Made by a program: the position numbers and the translations under genes
Origin: Prochlorococcus_E sp000760215
GTDB lineage: Bacteria > Cyanobacteriota > Cyanobacteriia > PCC-6307 > Cyanobiaceae
Assembly (NCBI RefSeq): GCF_047303175.1
Contig: NZ_CP138945.1
Length of the DNA: 64,000 bases
Reading direction: 5' to 3' (one strand)
In this document: positions 9,212 to 18,802 of the stretch, one piece after another
Numbering within the stretch: position 1 is the first letter of the stretch
Layout of the letters: each line of letters opens with the position of its first letter
The notes under the pieces: generated by a model
What the model was told of the DNA's origin: nothing
Seen by the model: only the letters and a program-made list of their open reading frames with translations
The model's database searches: none

Positions 9212-9445
9212 TTAGTTATTTGCTAATGGGGGAATATCCTTTAGCTTCTCACTTAATTCTTTAATTAAACTTTGTCTGCCAACGGCTAAAACTTTTAACG
9301 TGTCCTCATGAAGTCTTAATTGACTATCTGCAATTTGCAGTCCTTTCACCAATTCCTTTACATCATTGGGAAGTGAATTAATGTTATAACGCTTTTCATC
9401 AAATGTGAGTATAGGATCTGCCTGATTGGCTTCGTAGTCTGCCAT
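9212..9445 (-). CDS. DUF6447 family small protein
   Basis: A 77-residue soluble protein with the DUF6447 pattern: ILTFDEKRYNINSLPNDVKELVKGLQIADSQLR, followed by a helix ending QSLIKELSEKL. It is predicted mainly helical in its second half. Its stop abuts the carB stop with no spare base. Function unknown. Confidence 0.7.
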   Translation of the reverse strand: MADYEANQADPILTFDEKRYNINSLPNDVKELVKGLQIADSQLRLHEDTLKVLAVGRQSLIKELSEKLKDIPPLANN

Positions 9446-9497
9446 TGAAATTTTATTGATTTGATTATTATTATTTTAAATCTCAGTCCAGCTTCAA

Positions 9498-11255
9498 TCA
9501 AGGTGTTTGATTAATATTTTTAATGTCTCTAATAAATTGCTTTTCACATAGCTCCCTATATTTACCTGCCTTATTCATTAATTCATCATGTTGACCTGTC
9601 TCAGCAATTGAACCATTCTCTATGTAAATGATTTTATCTGCTTCTTGAGTAGTTGCTAATCTATGAGCAATTATTAGAACTGTTCTATTTTTCATTGCCT
9701 GATCTAGAGCCATCTGAACAGATTTCTCTGACTCAGCATCAAGTGCACTTGTCGCTTCATCTAATAATAAAATAGAAGGGTTGCCAAGTATTGCTCTAGC
9801 GATTGAAATTCTCTGCAGTTGACCTCCAGACAGGTTTGTACCTCTTTCTTCTATATGAGTTGAGTAATTACTTGGCATATTCATTATGAACTCATGAGCA
9901 TTTGCTATTTTAGATGCCGTTATAATCTCTTCTTTTGTGTAATTCCTGCCAAAACTTATACTATCTAATATAGTTCCAGATAGTATATTCATTTTCTGAG
10001 GTACTATTGCTATTTTACTTCTAACTTGATAAGAGTCTACAGTAGATAAATCATTTCCATTAATATAAATCTTACCATTTTGTGGCTTGATAAATTTTAA
10101 AAGCAATGAGAAAATTGTACTTTTACCGGCTCCCGATGGACCTACTAGAGCAATTTTCTCACCAGACCTAATCTTTAAATTAATATTATTAATAACTTGA
10201 TCACCGTTTTTGTAAGAGAAGCAAACATCTTTGATTTCAATCTCACCTCCATTATTTAAATTTGCAGTTAAAAGATTTTCTTCATTATCTTCTTTGGGAA
10301 GACGATTTATTTCTCTCAATCTCTTTAGAGAAGCTTGACCTTGCTGAAGCTCGTTGAAATTCGTGGTTAGATGACTTATTGGGTCTATTAACATTAATAA
10401 AGCTGCAAAATAGCTGCTAAATCCCTGACCATCTATAGCGCCAGACTGAATTCTAAGAGCGCCAATTGCAAGAACTATTAATATGCCTAGTGCTTCAATA
10501 AAACCTATTACAGGATGTTGTAAAGCTATTTGCTTTAGAGCTTTATACTTTGCTTTTCTATGGATATCTACTTGATTATCGAATCTTTGTTGCAACCAAT
10601 TCTCAGCACCGTAGGCTTTTATTAGTGGAAGCACTTGTATAGATTCTGATAGTAAGCTAGCTAGATTGCTTATCTTTTGTTGGCTTTTTTCTTCAGTTAT
10701 TAATACTTTCTCTCCAAATTTTCCTACAAGTAAGGTTATAATAGGAGCTAGTAGTAGTGTCGCAATTGACAGATTGATATCTATATAAATCATATAAGTT
10801 ATCACTGCAATAAGTTGAAATATACATGGAATTGTATCTTGAACAGTTTTGTAAATTACTTCACCTACACGATCAGCATCTTCAGTAAGTCTGTAGGTAA
10901 TATCCCCAGTTGATAATTTTTCTAGTGATTGAATATCTATTTTCTGAAGCTTCTTAAATAAATCCTGCCTTATTTTTTGACTTGTCTTTAATGCTGGTCT
11001 TGCCAAAATAGTATCTTGAATATATTGCGCAGTTTTTTGAAGTAAAAATATAATTAATGCTTGAGTTATTATATTAAGAACTAGCTGTAAGTCTCCTTTG
11101 CCAATAGCTGGAATTAATCTTCCCGCCAGCCAAGCAAGAACTGGCCAGCAACATACATATATCAACATAAATGCACCACCAGCAATTAACTCTCTCAAAT
11201 AGGGAATTAAATGAGAGACTAATTTTTTGAAGCTAAGATTAGTATTTGAAATCAT
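9498..11255 (-). CDS. ABC transporter, fused permease and ATPase (exporter type)
   Basis: A 585-residue half-transporter. Residues 1-310 are a six-helix type I exporter membrane domain. Residues 340-570 are the ATPase, with Walker A GPSGAGKST, signature LSGGQLQR, Walker B ILLLDEATSALD and the switch histidine in IIAHRLAT. It resembles MsbA/lipid-A or peptide exporters and would act as a homodimer; the substrate cannot be read from the sequence. Its start is only 22 bases from the divergent S4-domain gene, so at least one promoter must lie inside the neighbouring coding sequence. Confidence 0.93.
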   Translation of the reverse strand: MISNTNLSFKKLVSHLIPYLRELIAGGAFMLIYVCCWPVLAWLAGRLIPAIGKGDLQLVLNIITQALIIFLLQKTAQYIQDTILARPALKTSQKIRQDLFKKLQKIDIQSLEKLSTGDITYRLTEDADRVGEVIYKTVQDTIPCIFQLIAVITYMIYIDINLSIATLLLAPIITLLVGKFGEKVLITEEKSQQKISNLASLLSESIQVLPLIKAYGAENWLQQRFDNQVDIHRKAKYKALKQIALQHPVIGFIEALGILIVLAIGALRIQSGAIDGQGFSSYFAALLMLIDPISHLTTNFNELQQGQASLKRLREINRLPKEDNEENLLTANLNNGGEIEIKDVCFSYKNGDQVINNINLKIRSGEKIALVGPSGAGKSTIFSLLLKFIKPQNGKIYINGNDLSTVDSYQVRSKIAIVPQKMNILSGTILDSISFGRNYTKEEIITASKIANAHEFIMNMPSNYSTHIEERGTNLSGGQLQRISIARAILGNPSILLLDEATSALDAESEKSVQMALDQAMKNRTVLIIAHRLATTQEADKIIYIENGSIAETGQHDELMNKAGKYRELCEKQFIRDIKNINQTP

Positions 11256-11277
11256 GATTTTATTTTGAAGTATTTTT

Positions 11278-11496
11278 ATGAAATTGGATCAATTTTTAAA
11301 ATGGCTTGGTTTGGCTCAAACAGGTGGTCAAGCTAAACACCTTATACTCTCTGGCCAAGTTACTGTAAATGGTATAACTGAAATGAAACGTGGCAGAAAG
11401 CTTTTTCATGGCGATCTTGTTTGCTTAGCAAAGAAAGAGTACATCTTTTCAAATAATCAACCATCAGGCCGTAAGTTAGACAATAACGATCAATAA
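11278..11496 (+). CDS. Small S4-domain RNA-binding protein
   Basis: A 72-residue protein that is essentially one S4 domain: KLDQFLKWLGLAQTGGQAKHLILSGQVTVNG, then RGRKLFHGDLV. This is the YbcJ/RqcP-like size class that binds structured RNA or ribosomes, as opposed to the larger S4 enzymes. It lies 10 bases before the tpiA start, so it is likely co-transcribed with tpiA and folP. A role in ribosome-associated quality control is a family-level possibility, not shown here. Confidence 0.85.
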   Translation: MKLDQFLKWLGLAQTGGQAKHLILSGQVTVNGITEMKRGRKLFHGDLVCLAKKEYIFSNNQPSGRKLDNNDQ

Positions 11497-11506
11497 GAGG
11501 CTAAGA

Positions 11507-12238
11507 GTGAGAAAACCACTGATTGCCGGTAACTGGAAGATGCATATGACATGTGCATCGGCCATTGAATATATGGAGACATTTCTTCCTTTATCAAAAG
11601 AATTCCCTTTAGACCGTGAGGTCGTTATAGCGCCACCTTTTACAGCTATATCAACACTTGCTATTGCAGTTAAAAACTCCATCGTTAACATTTCAAGTCA
11701 GAATGTTCATTGGGAGGATAAAGGGGCTTTTACTGCAGAGATATCACCTTCTATGCTGTTAGAACATAATGTTGCTTATGCAATTGTTGGTCATTCCGAA
11801 CCAAGAAAATATTTTAGTGAAAGTGATGAACAAATTAACCTTAGAGCTAGATCTGCACAATCGAATGGATTAATTCCTATTGTCTGCGTAGGAGAAACCA
11901 TTGAGCAAAGAGAAAAAGGTGAAGCAGAACGAGTAATAAGAAGACAGGTAGAGCAGGGATTAGAACAGACTGACCTTTCTAAGTTGGTAATTGCTTATGA
12001 GCCAATATGGGCAATAGGAACAGGTAAAACTTGTGAGTCAAATGAGGCCAATCGAATTTGCGGATTAATTCGTCAATGGTCAGGGTACTCAGATCTAATT
12101 ATCCAATATGGGGGTTCAGTAAAGCCTGGGAATATTGATGAAATAATGTCAATGAGAGATATTGATGGTGTGTTAGTAGGAGGAGCATCGCTAGACCCTA
12201 ATGATTTCGCAAGAATTGCAAATTACCAATCAAATTAA
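11507..12238 (+). CDS. tpiA: Triosephosphate isomerase
   Basis: A 243-residue glycolytic/Calvin-cycle enzyme interconverting dihydroxyacetone phosphate and glyceraldehyde-3-phosphate. The GTG start gives the standard opening RKPLIAGNWKMH with catalytic Asn9 and Lys11. The catalytic His96 is in VGHSEPR and the catalytic base Glu165 in YEPIWAIGTGK. The phosphate-binding QYGGSVKP and GVLVGGASL blocks are intact. It overlaps the folP start by 38 bases in another frame. Confidence 0.97.
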   Translation: MRKPLIAGNWKMHMTCASAIEYMETFLPLSKEFPLDREVVIAPPFTAISTLAIAVKNSIVNISSQNVHWEDKGAFTAEISPSMLLEHNVAYAIVGHSEPRKYFSESDEQINLRARSAQSNGLIPIVCVGETIEQREKGEAERVIRRQVEQGLEQTDLSKLVIAYEPIWAIGTGKTCESNEANRICGLIRQWSGYSDLIIQYGGSVKPGNIDEIMSMRDIDGVLVGGASLDPNDFARIANYQSN

Positions 12239-13061
12239 TAATCCTTGGCCTAAGGGTTGGAGGGAAAATTTAAAGATTATGGCAGTAATAAATATTACTC
12301 CTGATTCTTTTAGTGATGGAGGTCGTTTCCTTGATCCAAAAACAGCACTAAATAAAGCAACTGATGTTATAGATTCAGGCGCAGATATTCTAGATATTGG
12401 TGGCCAAAGTACAAGGCCTGGAGCACAGTTAATCAGTTGCGAAGAAGAACTTAATAGAATAACTCCTGTCATTACTTTATTGCGTAAAGAGCACCCTAAT
12501 CAATTACTCTCAATTGATACATTTTACTCAAAAGTAGCAAAAAAAGCCTTGGATTTAGGTGTTAATTGGGTTAACGATATTAGCGGGGGCAGATTTGATT
12601 CTGACATTCTTAATGTTGTAGCAGATTCAGGTGCTCCTTTTGTTATTAATCACAGTAGAGGCAATAGTTCAAATATGAATACATTTGCTAATTACCAAAA
12701 TGTCACTACTGAGGTTTATGAAGAACTTCAGAGAGCTATTGATCATGCTTACTCTGCAGGAGTATCGAAAAAACAAATAATTATAGATCCAGGTATAGGA
12801 TTTGCTAAGAATAATTTTCATAATATAGATTTATTATATAATTTGGAGAAGTTTACAAATAGTAGATTCCCAGTCTTAGTTGGTCCTTCTAGAAAGAAAT
12901 TTATTGGTCATACTTTAAATCAACCAGATCCTATGAAACGTATATTTGGAACTGCAGCAGTAGTTTGTAGATGTGTTCAAGCAAAAGTTGATATGGTTAG
13001 AGTTCATGATGTATCGGAAATGAAACAGGTGATTGATATGTCAAATGCTTTGTGGAATTAA
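12201..13061 (+). CDS. folP: Dihydropteroate synthase
   Basis: A 286-residue TIM-barrel enzyme that joins p-aminobenzoate to the pterin pyrophosphate in folate synthesis. Key blocks are INITPDSFSDGGRF, ADILDIGGQSTRPGA, NDISGG, and DPGIGFAKN. The C-terminal part with LVGPSRKKFIG and VRVHDV is complete. The ATG at 12201 lies inside tpiA and is followed by a short non-conserved lead (to PWPKGW); a later alternative start cannot be excluded. The overlap with tpiA suggests coupled translation. Confidence 0.95.
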   Translation: MISQELQITNQINNPWPKGWRENLKIMAVINITPDSFSDGGRFLDPKTALNKATDVIDSGADILDIGGQSTRPGAQLISCEEELNRITPVITLLRKEHPNQLLSIDTFYSKVAKKALDLGVNWVNDISGGRFDSDILNVVADSGAPFVINHSRGNSSNMNTFANYQNVTTEVYEELQRAIDHAYSAGVSKKQIIIDPGIGFAKNNFHNIDLLYNLEKFTNSRFPVLVGPSRKKFIGHTLNQPDPMKRIFGTAAVVCRCVQAKVDMVRVHDVSEMKQVIDMSNALWN

Positions 13062-13083
13062 CTTTATATTAATTTAAAGTTAA
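13058..13083. terminator. AT-rich hairpin between convergent folP and chlH
   Basis: TTAACTTTA at 13058-13066 pairs perfectly with TAAAGTTAA at 13075-13083 around an eight-base loop. It overlaps the folP stop codon. It sits exactly between two convergent genes, so it may act in both directions, but it is AT-only apart from one C/G pair and has no long T-tract. Confidence 0.4.
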
Positions 13084-13089
13084 TGATAC

Positions 13090-16000
13090 TTAATCAGTAT
13101 CTACACCTTCAATTTTATCTTCGACTTCTTGGTATAACTCTTTAAGTTGTTCTATATTCTCTTCAGACGTATCCCAATAACCCCTACCATTAACTTCTAG
13201 AAGTGTTCCAACAATTCTTCTAAAACTATGAGGATTAAGCTCCATTAATTTTTTCCTCATTTCAGGATCATTTATAAATGTTTCATTGGATTCTTCGTAT
13301 ACAAAGTTATCCACTTGACCACTAGTAGCACTCCACCCCAAGGTGTAATTCAATCTATTGGATACTTCTCTAACTCCTTCATAACCAGAGTTAAGCATTC
13401 CTTCATACCATTTAGGGTTTAGTAGCTTTGTTCTTGAATCAAGTCTAATTGTTTCGCTTAAAGATCTAACTTGTGCATTTGCTGTAGTGGTGTCAGCTAT
13501 ATAGCTATTTGGCTTTTTGCCGTCATCTCGTAACTTTGATATTAAGTTTGTTGGATCAGAATCAAAGTAGTGGCTCACGTCTGTCAAAGATATTTCTGAT
13601 GAATCAAGATTTTGAAAAGTAACATCTGCTGTTTTCATAACTGATTCAAAAACTTCTCTTTTCTGATTCATTTCCCCAGGATTATCTGCATTAAATGCAT
13701 ATGTTTTTCTAGAAAGGTACATCTCCTGAAGTTCATTCTCTTCTTCCCAAGTAGAGTTTTCAACTGCAAGGTTTACATTTGAACTATAACTTCCACTTGA
13801 ATTGGAAAATACTCTGCATGAAGCTTCTCTAATAGAAATACCTTCAGCTTCAGACTGAGCAAGTGAATGTTTTCTTACAAAGTTTTCTTCAATTGGTTCT
13901 TCAGCTTCAGCAGCCATTTTTACGGCTTGATCTATTAGCGCCATTTGGTTTATAAATAAATCTCTAAATACTCCAGAGCAATTAACTACTACATCTATCC
14001 GTGGTCTCCCAAGCTCTTCTAGAGGTATTAACTCTAGTTTATTTACTCTACCTACAGAATCCGGCTTTGGTTTAACTCCTACAAACCAAAGAATTTGTGC
14101 AAGGGATTCACCGTAAGTTTTTATATTATCAGTTCCCCAAAGTACACAAGCTATAGTTTCCGGCCAATCTCCTTGCTCTTCTTTTTGCTTTTCAATTAGT
14201 TTATCTACAACTCCTTTTGCTGAAGCAACTGCAGCTGCAGTTGGAATTGATTGTGGATCTAAGGCATGAATATTTTTGCCACTAGGTAAAACATTCGGAT
14301 TTCTTATTGGGTCTCCTCCTGGCCCTGGAAGTACATAGTCTCCATCCAAAGCCTTTAATAGACTATCCATTTCTTTGTCGGCACATATTTGATTAAGACA
14401 GAAACGAAGATAATCAAATAGTTTATCTAATTCTTTAACATTAATATTTTTAAAGCCATTCTTTTGGCATGCGTTCATCCATGGTGAAGGAAAGTTTAAT
14501 CCAAGTATTTGTAGAAATTCTATTAATCGAGTTATTAGACTTTTATTTAGACTTACTCTTCCATCTGAACCTGTTAAAGAAATAACCATAGCTCTAACAG
14601 CTGATCTAGCTGTATCTGTAATTCTTTTATTCATTTCAACAGCGAATAATTCTCCATTGTTATTGCCTTTATAAATATCTTCGATATTTTTTCCTATTGA
14701 TTCAGCTAATAAACCAGGAAGAGATCTTATTTCTTCTTGCTCTCTTTCCAAAGCTGCAATACTTACTAAACTTGCTATTGCCTCCTCTGCAGTTGGAGGC
14801 ATTCCTATAGTATGCAAACCACAAGGAAGTAATCTGCTTTCTATTTCCATAAGCTGTCCATATATTGCTCCAACAATCGAGTCTCGTTTTTCCAAACTTA
14901 AGGTTGCTGCATCTTCATCTGGAAGCGTTACATCCTTGTCAAGATTACATTTTTTTGATGTTTCTATAATGGCATTTACTATCTGAATTCCTCTACTATT
15001 TTCTCTTAACTGTTGATACGATCCAACTAATTCACTTAATTCTTTTAGACCTTTGTATAAACCTGCGTTTTCTGCTGGCGGAGTTAAATAACTAATTGTT
15101 GAAGCATATCCTCGCCTTTTTGCAATTGTTGCTTCTGATGGGTTATTTGCTGCGTAGTAATAGAGATTTGGTAAACCACCAATTAACGAATCTGGATAAC
15201 AAGTATCACTCATACCCATTTGTTTTCCTGGCATGAATTCTAATGATCCATGTGTACCAAAATGAAGTACTGCATCGGCATCCCAGACCTTTTCTAGATA
15301 GGTGTAATAAGCAGCAAAACCATGATGAGGACTTGCACTTTTGGAATAAAGTAATCTCATTGGATCTCCTTCATATCCAAATGTTGGCTGAACTCCTATA
15401 AATACATTTCCAAAATGACATCCATATATTAATAAGTTTTGACCATCACTGTTAAGGTTCCCAGGAGGCTTTCCCCAATTTTCTTCTAAACGCGCTGAAT
15501 AAGGAGTTAATCTCTCGTATTCATTAACACTCATTCTATGAGCAATTGTTAATTCAGGAGAGCCTTCAAGTGCTTCTGGATCGTTAATTAATTTATGCAT
15601 TAATCCTTTAGCATCTGTTGGTAATCCTTGGATGTCATAACCTTTTGATTTCATTTCTTCGAGAACTCTAAAGATAGACCCAAATACATTTAGATAAGCT
15701 GCTGTTCCTACATTTCCTTTGTCTGGAGGAAAACTAAAGACTGTGATTGCTAATTTCTTTTCACTTCTTGGTTTTATTCTTAAGGACGACCATTTAATAG
15801 CCCTTTGGGCAATTGCATCAACTCTGTCTTGAAGTGTATGAGCTTTTCCAGTTGCGTCATCTCTACCAGATAAAACAATAGGCTCAATTGCTCCATCAAG
15901 TTCAGGAATTGCAATTTGTAGAGCAACTTGAACTGGATGAAGGCCTAGATCGCTTCCTTCCCATTCTTGAGTTGTTTGGAATACTAAAGGCAATGCAACC

Positions 16001-17103
16001 ATATAAGGTCTATTTAATTTCTTCAGGGCTTCAATTGCTTTTGGATGATCTTGTCTGGCAGGGCCGCCGACTAATGCAAAGCCAGTAAGAGATACTACTC
16101 CGTCCACCAATGGATTATCTGTTTCTAATTGATCGTAAAAAAACTCTTTAACTGGTTTAGAAAAATCAAGGCCTCCACAAAAAACAGGTATAACTGTTGC
16201 GCCTCTGTATTCGAGCTCTTGGATTACGGCCACATAATGTGCATCATCCCCAGTCACTATATGGCTTCTCTGAAGAACTAAGCCTATAACAGGACCTTCC
16301 CTTGCTTTTTTACTTAGATCTTTTCTATTTTTGCTCCAATCAAGATAATCATTTAAATCTTCATACATTTTTGAGGCTAAAGGATGCCATATACCTAGAT
16401 CTGGAAATACTTCTGGTTCCTTAACTTCAATGCCTAAATCAGATTCATTTTCAATATTTGCAAATACATATTTGTCTGCTAATAGTAAGAAGAAATTTTT
16501 TAAATTCTCTGGTGTACCTCCTAACCAATATTGAAAGCCGAGTATAAAGTTTCTAGCATCTTGAGCTTTCTCAACAGGTAAATATTTAAGTATGGATGGA
16601 AGTGTATTTAATAGCTTTAGCATTGAATCTTGGAAGCCTGCACCACCAGCTTCCTTCCTCTTTTTCATAAAATCACCAATCAGGCTTTTGCTTTGTCCTA
16701 ATTGGGCCATAGAAAAGGAACCAAGTTTATTAAGCCTCATCACTTCAGGCATTGATGGGAATATCACAGCAGCTTTTAAACTCTCTCTGTGGGGTTCAAC
16801 TGCTTCAACGACCTTTTGAGCTAGGTCTTCTATAAAAATTAGTGATCCAATAAAGACATCTGCTTCTGCAATATCAGATTTGAAATCTGAAAAATTTGAT
16901 TCATCTCTTAATTCTTCAATGAGATATCCATTTAGATCTATCCCTACGGATCCTTTTTGTTCATTAAGTGCTTTGGCTGCTTCGGTTAAAGAATTTTGGT
17001 ATTGAGGTTCTAAAACTAGGTAAACTATTTTCATTATAAATTTATGGTTTTGCCCTTCAACAGGAGAGACTCTGCGATTTGCTGAGCGAACCTGTGTAAA
17101 CAT
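13090..17103 (-). CDS. chlH: Magnesium chelatase subunit H
   Basis: A 1337-residue, full-length ChlH, the porphyrin-binding catalytic subunit that inserts Mg into protoporphyrin IX with ChlI and ChlD, the committed step of chlorophyll synthesis. The cobN/Mg-chelatase family blocks are clear: GLVLQRSHIVTGDDAHY, GCHFGNVFIGVQPTFGYEGDPMRLLY, HHGFAAYYTYLE, LHFGTHGSLEFMPGKQ and NLYYYAANNPSEA. I keep the first ATG (MFTQVRSANRR), as the N-terminal extension looks family-typical; MKIVYLVLEPQY at residue 24 is the alternative. It is convergent with folP and divergent from dapB across 126 bases. Confidence 0.98.
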   Translation of the reverse strand: MFTQVRSANRRVSPVEGQNHKFIMKIVYLVLEPQYQNSLTEAAKALNEQKGSVGIDLNGYLIEELRDESNFSDFKSDIAEADVFIGSLIFIEDLAQKVVEAVEPHRESLKAAVIFPSMPEVMRLNKLGSFSMAQLGQSKSLIGDFMKKRKEAGGAGFQDSMLKLLNTLPSILKYLPVEKAQDARNFILGFQYWLGGTPENLKNFFLLLADKYVFANIENESDLGIEVKEPEVFPDLGIWHPLASKMYEDLNDYLDWSKNRKDLSKKAREGPVIGLVLQRSHIVTGDDAHYVAVIQELEYRGATVIPVFCGGLDFSKPVKEFFYDQLETDNPLVDGVVSLTGFALVGGPARQDHPKAIEALKKLNRPYMVALPLVFQTTQEWEGSDLGLHPVQVALQIAIPELDGAIEPIVLSGRDDATGKAHTLQDRVDAIAQRAIKWSSLRIKPRSEKKLAITVFSFPPDKGNVGTAAYLNVFGSIFRVLEEMKSKGYDIQGLPTDAKGLMHKLINDPEALEGSPELTIAHRMSVNEYERLTPYSARLEENWGKPPGNLNSDGQNLLIYGCHFGNVFIGVQPTFGYEGDPMRLLYSKSASPHHGFAAYYTYLEKVWDADAVLHFGTHGSLEFMPGKQMGMSDTCYPDSLIGGLPNLYYYAANNPSEATIAKRRGYASTISYLTPPAENAGLYKGLKELSELVGSYQQLRENSRGIQIVNAIIETSKKCNLDKDVTLPDEDAATLSLEKRDSIVGAIYGQLMEIESRLLPCGLHTIGMPPTAEEAIASLVSIAALEREQEEIRSLPGLLAESIGKNIEDIYKGNNNGELFAVEMNKRITDTARSAVRAMVISLTGSDGRVSLNKSLITRLIEFLQILGLNFPSPWMNACQKNGFKNINVKELDKLFDYLRFCLNQICADKEMDSLLKALDGDYVLPGPGGDPIRNPNVLPSGKNIHALDPQSIPTAAAVASAKGVVDKLIEKQKEEQGDWPETIACVLWGTDNIKTYGESLAQILWFVGVKPKPDSVGRVNKLELIPLEELGRPRIDVVVNCSGVFRDLFINQMALIDQAVKMAAEAEEPIEENFVRKHSLAQSEAEGISIREASCRVFSNSSGSYSSNVNLAVENSTWEEENELQEMYLSRKTYAFNADNPGEMNQKREVFESVMKTADVTFQNLDSSEISLTDVSHYFDSDPTNLISKLRDDGKKPNSYIADTTTANAQVRSLSETIRLDSRTKLLNPKWYEGMLNSGYEGVREVSNRLNYTLGWSATSGQVDNFVYEESNETFINDPEMRKKLMELNPHSFRRIVGTLLEVNGRGYWDTSEENIEQLKELYQEVEDKIEGVDTD

Positions 17104-17229
17104 CTCTCTATTTGCTAGGTATTTTGACCAAGCCTACTTTTATTAGTGTCTTTACTGTGGCTTTTACTTAATTGCTGTTACATCTCACTTTACGAATTCA
17201 TATCATTAGTTAAATAAACCTTTTCTCCG

Positions 17230-18081
17230 ATGCATTTAGATACCAATCAAAAAACACCAGTTCTTGTTGCTGGAGCTCTAGGTAAAATGGGGTCTGAGGT
17301 GATTAAAGCAATTTGCAAATCTAGTGACTGTAAATTAATTGGGGCAATAGATAATAATGAGAATGAACAAGGGAAGGATATTGGTATTGCATTAGGTATA
17401 AATGAGTTGGAGATTCCTATAACATCTGATTTAGAAGGTTCATTGTGCTTAGCAAGCCAAACATATAGAGATGCAACTACTGGAAATGGTGCTGTATTAG
17501 TTGATTTTACTCATCCAAATGTCGTTTATGATCATGTTAGAGCTGCAATAGCTTATGGAGTAAATCCTGTAATAGGTACCACAGGCCTTACTTCTATCCA
17601 AATTAAAGAATTGAGTGATTTTGCAGAAAAGTCATCAATTGGAACTGCAATTATACCTAATTTTTCAGTAGGTATGGTCTTATTACAGCAAGCAGTCGTT
17701 GCAGCATCTGGTTTTTATGATCATGTTGAATTAATAGAATCCCATCACAATCAAAAGGCAGATGCACCAAGCGGTACATGTATAAAAACAGCAGAATTAG
17801 CAGAAGAACTAAGTAAGACTTTTAATGATTCAAACGTAAAAGAACATGAATCATTAAAAGGCTGTAGAGGTGGTTTAAGTAAAAATGGTATTCGAATCCA
17901 TTCAATTCGTCTTCCAGGCATAGTTGCTCAACAACAAGTTATATTTGGTTCTTCTGGAGAGACATATACGTTATGCCATAACACCATTGATAGATCAGCC
18001 TATATGCCAGGAGTCTTGCTTGTTATTAGTAAAGTTAGAAGATTAGAGTCTCTAGTTTATGGGCTCGAAAAGCTTCTCTGA
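17230..18081 (+). CDS. dapB: 4-hydroxy-tetrahydrodipicolinate reductase
   Basis: A 283-residue enzyme of the lysine/diaminopimelate route. The N-terminal nucleotide-binding motif is VAGALGKMGSEV. The substrate part has GTTGLT, the signature ELIESHHNQKADAPSGT with its paired histidines and lysine, and a C-terminal RLPGIVAQQQVIFGSSGE. Length and motifs are complete. The gene starts divergently from chlH and lies 18 bases before the next membrane-protein gene, so the two may share a transcript. DapF of the same pathway is at 59.8 kb. Confidence 0.97.
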   Translation: MHLDTNQKTPVLVAGALGKMGSEVIKAICKSSDCKLIGAIDNNENEQGKDIGIALGINELEIPITSDLEGSLCLASQTYRDATTGNGAVLVDFTHPNVVYDHVRAAIAYGVNPVIGTTGLTSIQIKELSDFAEKSSIGTAIIPNFSVGMVLLQQAVVAASGFYDHVELIESHHNQKADAPSGTCIKTAELAEELSKTFNDSNVKEHESLKGCRGGLSKNGIRIHSIRLPGIVAQQQVIFGSSGETYTLCHNTIDRSAYMPGVLLVISKVRRLESLVYGLEKLL

Positions 18082-18099
18082 ATTTACCTTGAAAAAAGT

Positions 18100-18747
18100 A
18101 TGCTAATCCCATTACGACCAAAAGAGCTAGAAAGGCTTATACCATCTGTTGCTACAAGTACTCAATTTGTATCAGCATTAGGTAATCCTAGAAAGATCTT
18201 ACAAAGAATAATCATTTCATCTATAGGCGGAGTTATTACTTTATTAATAAGTCAAAGTCAAGTTACTAGTCAGTTCTATTCAATATGGTTGATTTTAGGA
18301 GTTATTTTCCTTTTATATATTTTATGGGGCCCTATCTTAGAAGCTAGTAGAAAAAATTCTAAGATTAGAAAATATGCATTTAGTGCTATTTTTGAAGGTA
18401 AAGTTAGTTCTATCTATACACAAGAACGAATAGAAAATAGACAAGAACAAGCAAATAGGAAGGGCGAGCTTGAACTAGTCGAAAATAGAAGGACATGGTT
18501 AATACTCGAACTAGGTGATAATGATGGATATCTTAGTAAAGTACAATTCCCTTTAGACAACAAGCATCAAACAATTAACGAAGGCGATATGATCAGATGT
18601 CTTGTATTTAGCAATAAAAGAGATTTCTCAAATATATCTAATATAACTGATGCTTGGCTACCTAAAAGAGGCCTTTGGGTTGGAGAATATCCATTCTTAT
18701 TGAGACCAGCTTTTGAAGAGATATGTTATATGAGAATCAGACATTAA
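18100..18747 (+). CDS. Conserved cyanobacterial two-TM protein, unknown function
   Basis: A 215-residue protein. The N-terminus MLIPLRPKELERLIPSVATS leads to two hydrophobic helices (about residues 38-55 and 63-82, the second LILGVIFLLYILWGPILEA). A soluble C-terminal domain follows, with a beta-rich look (RTWLILELGDNDGYLSKVQF) and ending GLWVGEYPFLLRPAFEEI. I recall similar cyanobacterial proteins being labelled phosphate ABC transporter permease in databases, but nothing in the sequence supports transport. It probably lies downstream of dapB on the same transcript. Confidence 0.75.
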   Translation: MLIPLRPKELERLIPSVATSTQFVSALGNPRKILQRIIISSIGGVITLLISQSQVTSQFYSIWLILGVIFLLYILWGPILEASRKNSKIRKYAFSAIFEGKVSSIYTQERIENRQEQANRKGELELVENRRTWLILELGDNDGYLSKVQFPLDNKHQTINEGDMIRCLVFSNKRDFSNISNITDAWLPKRGLWVGEYPFLLRPAFEEICYMRIRH

Positions 18748-18802
18748 TTTTTAAATAATCACTTGCTAAGTACAGCTTAATTTTTATTTGCTATTGAACA
18801 TT

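Noticed and set aside
18100..18747. Phosphate ABC transporter permease label for the two-TM protein
   Set aside because: It has only two helices and no EAA coupling loop; the true PstA and PstC are at 44.9-46.8 kb.
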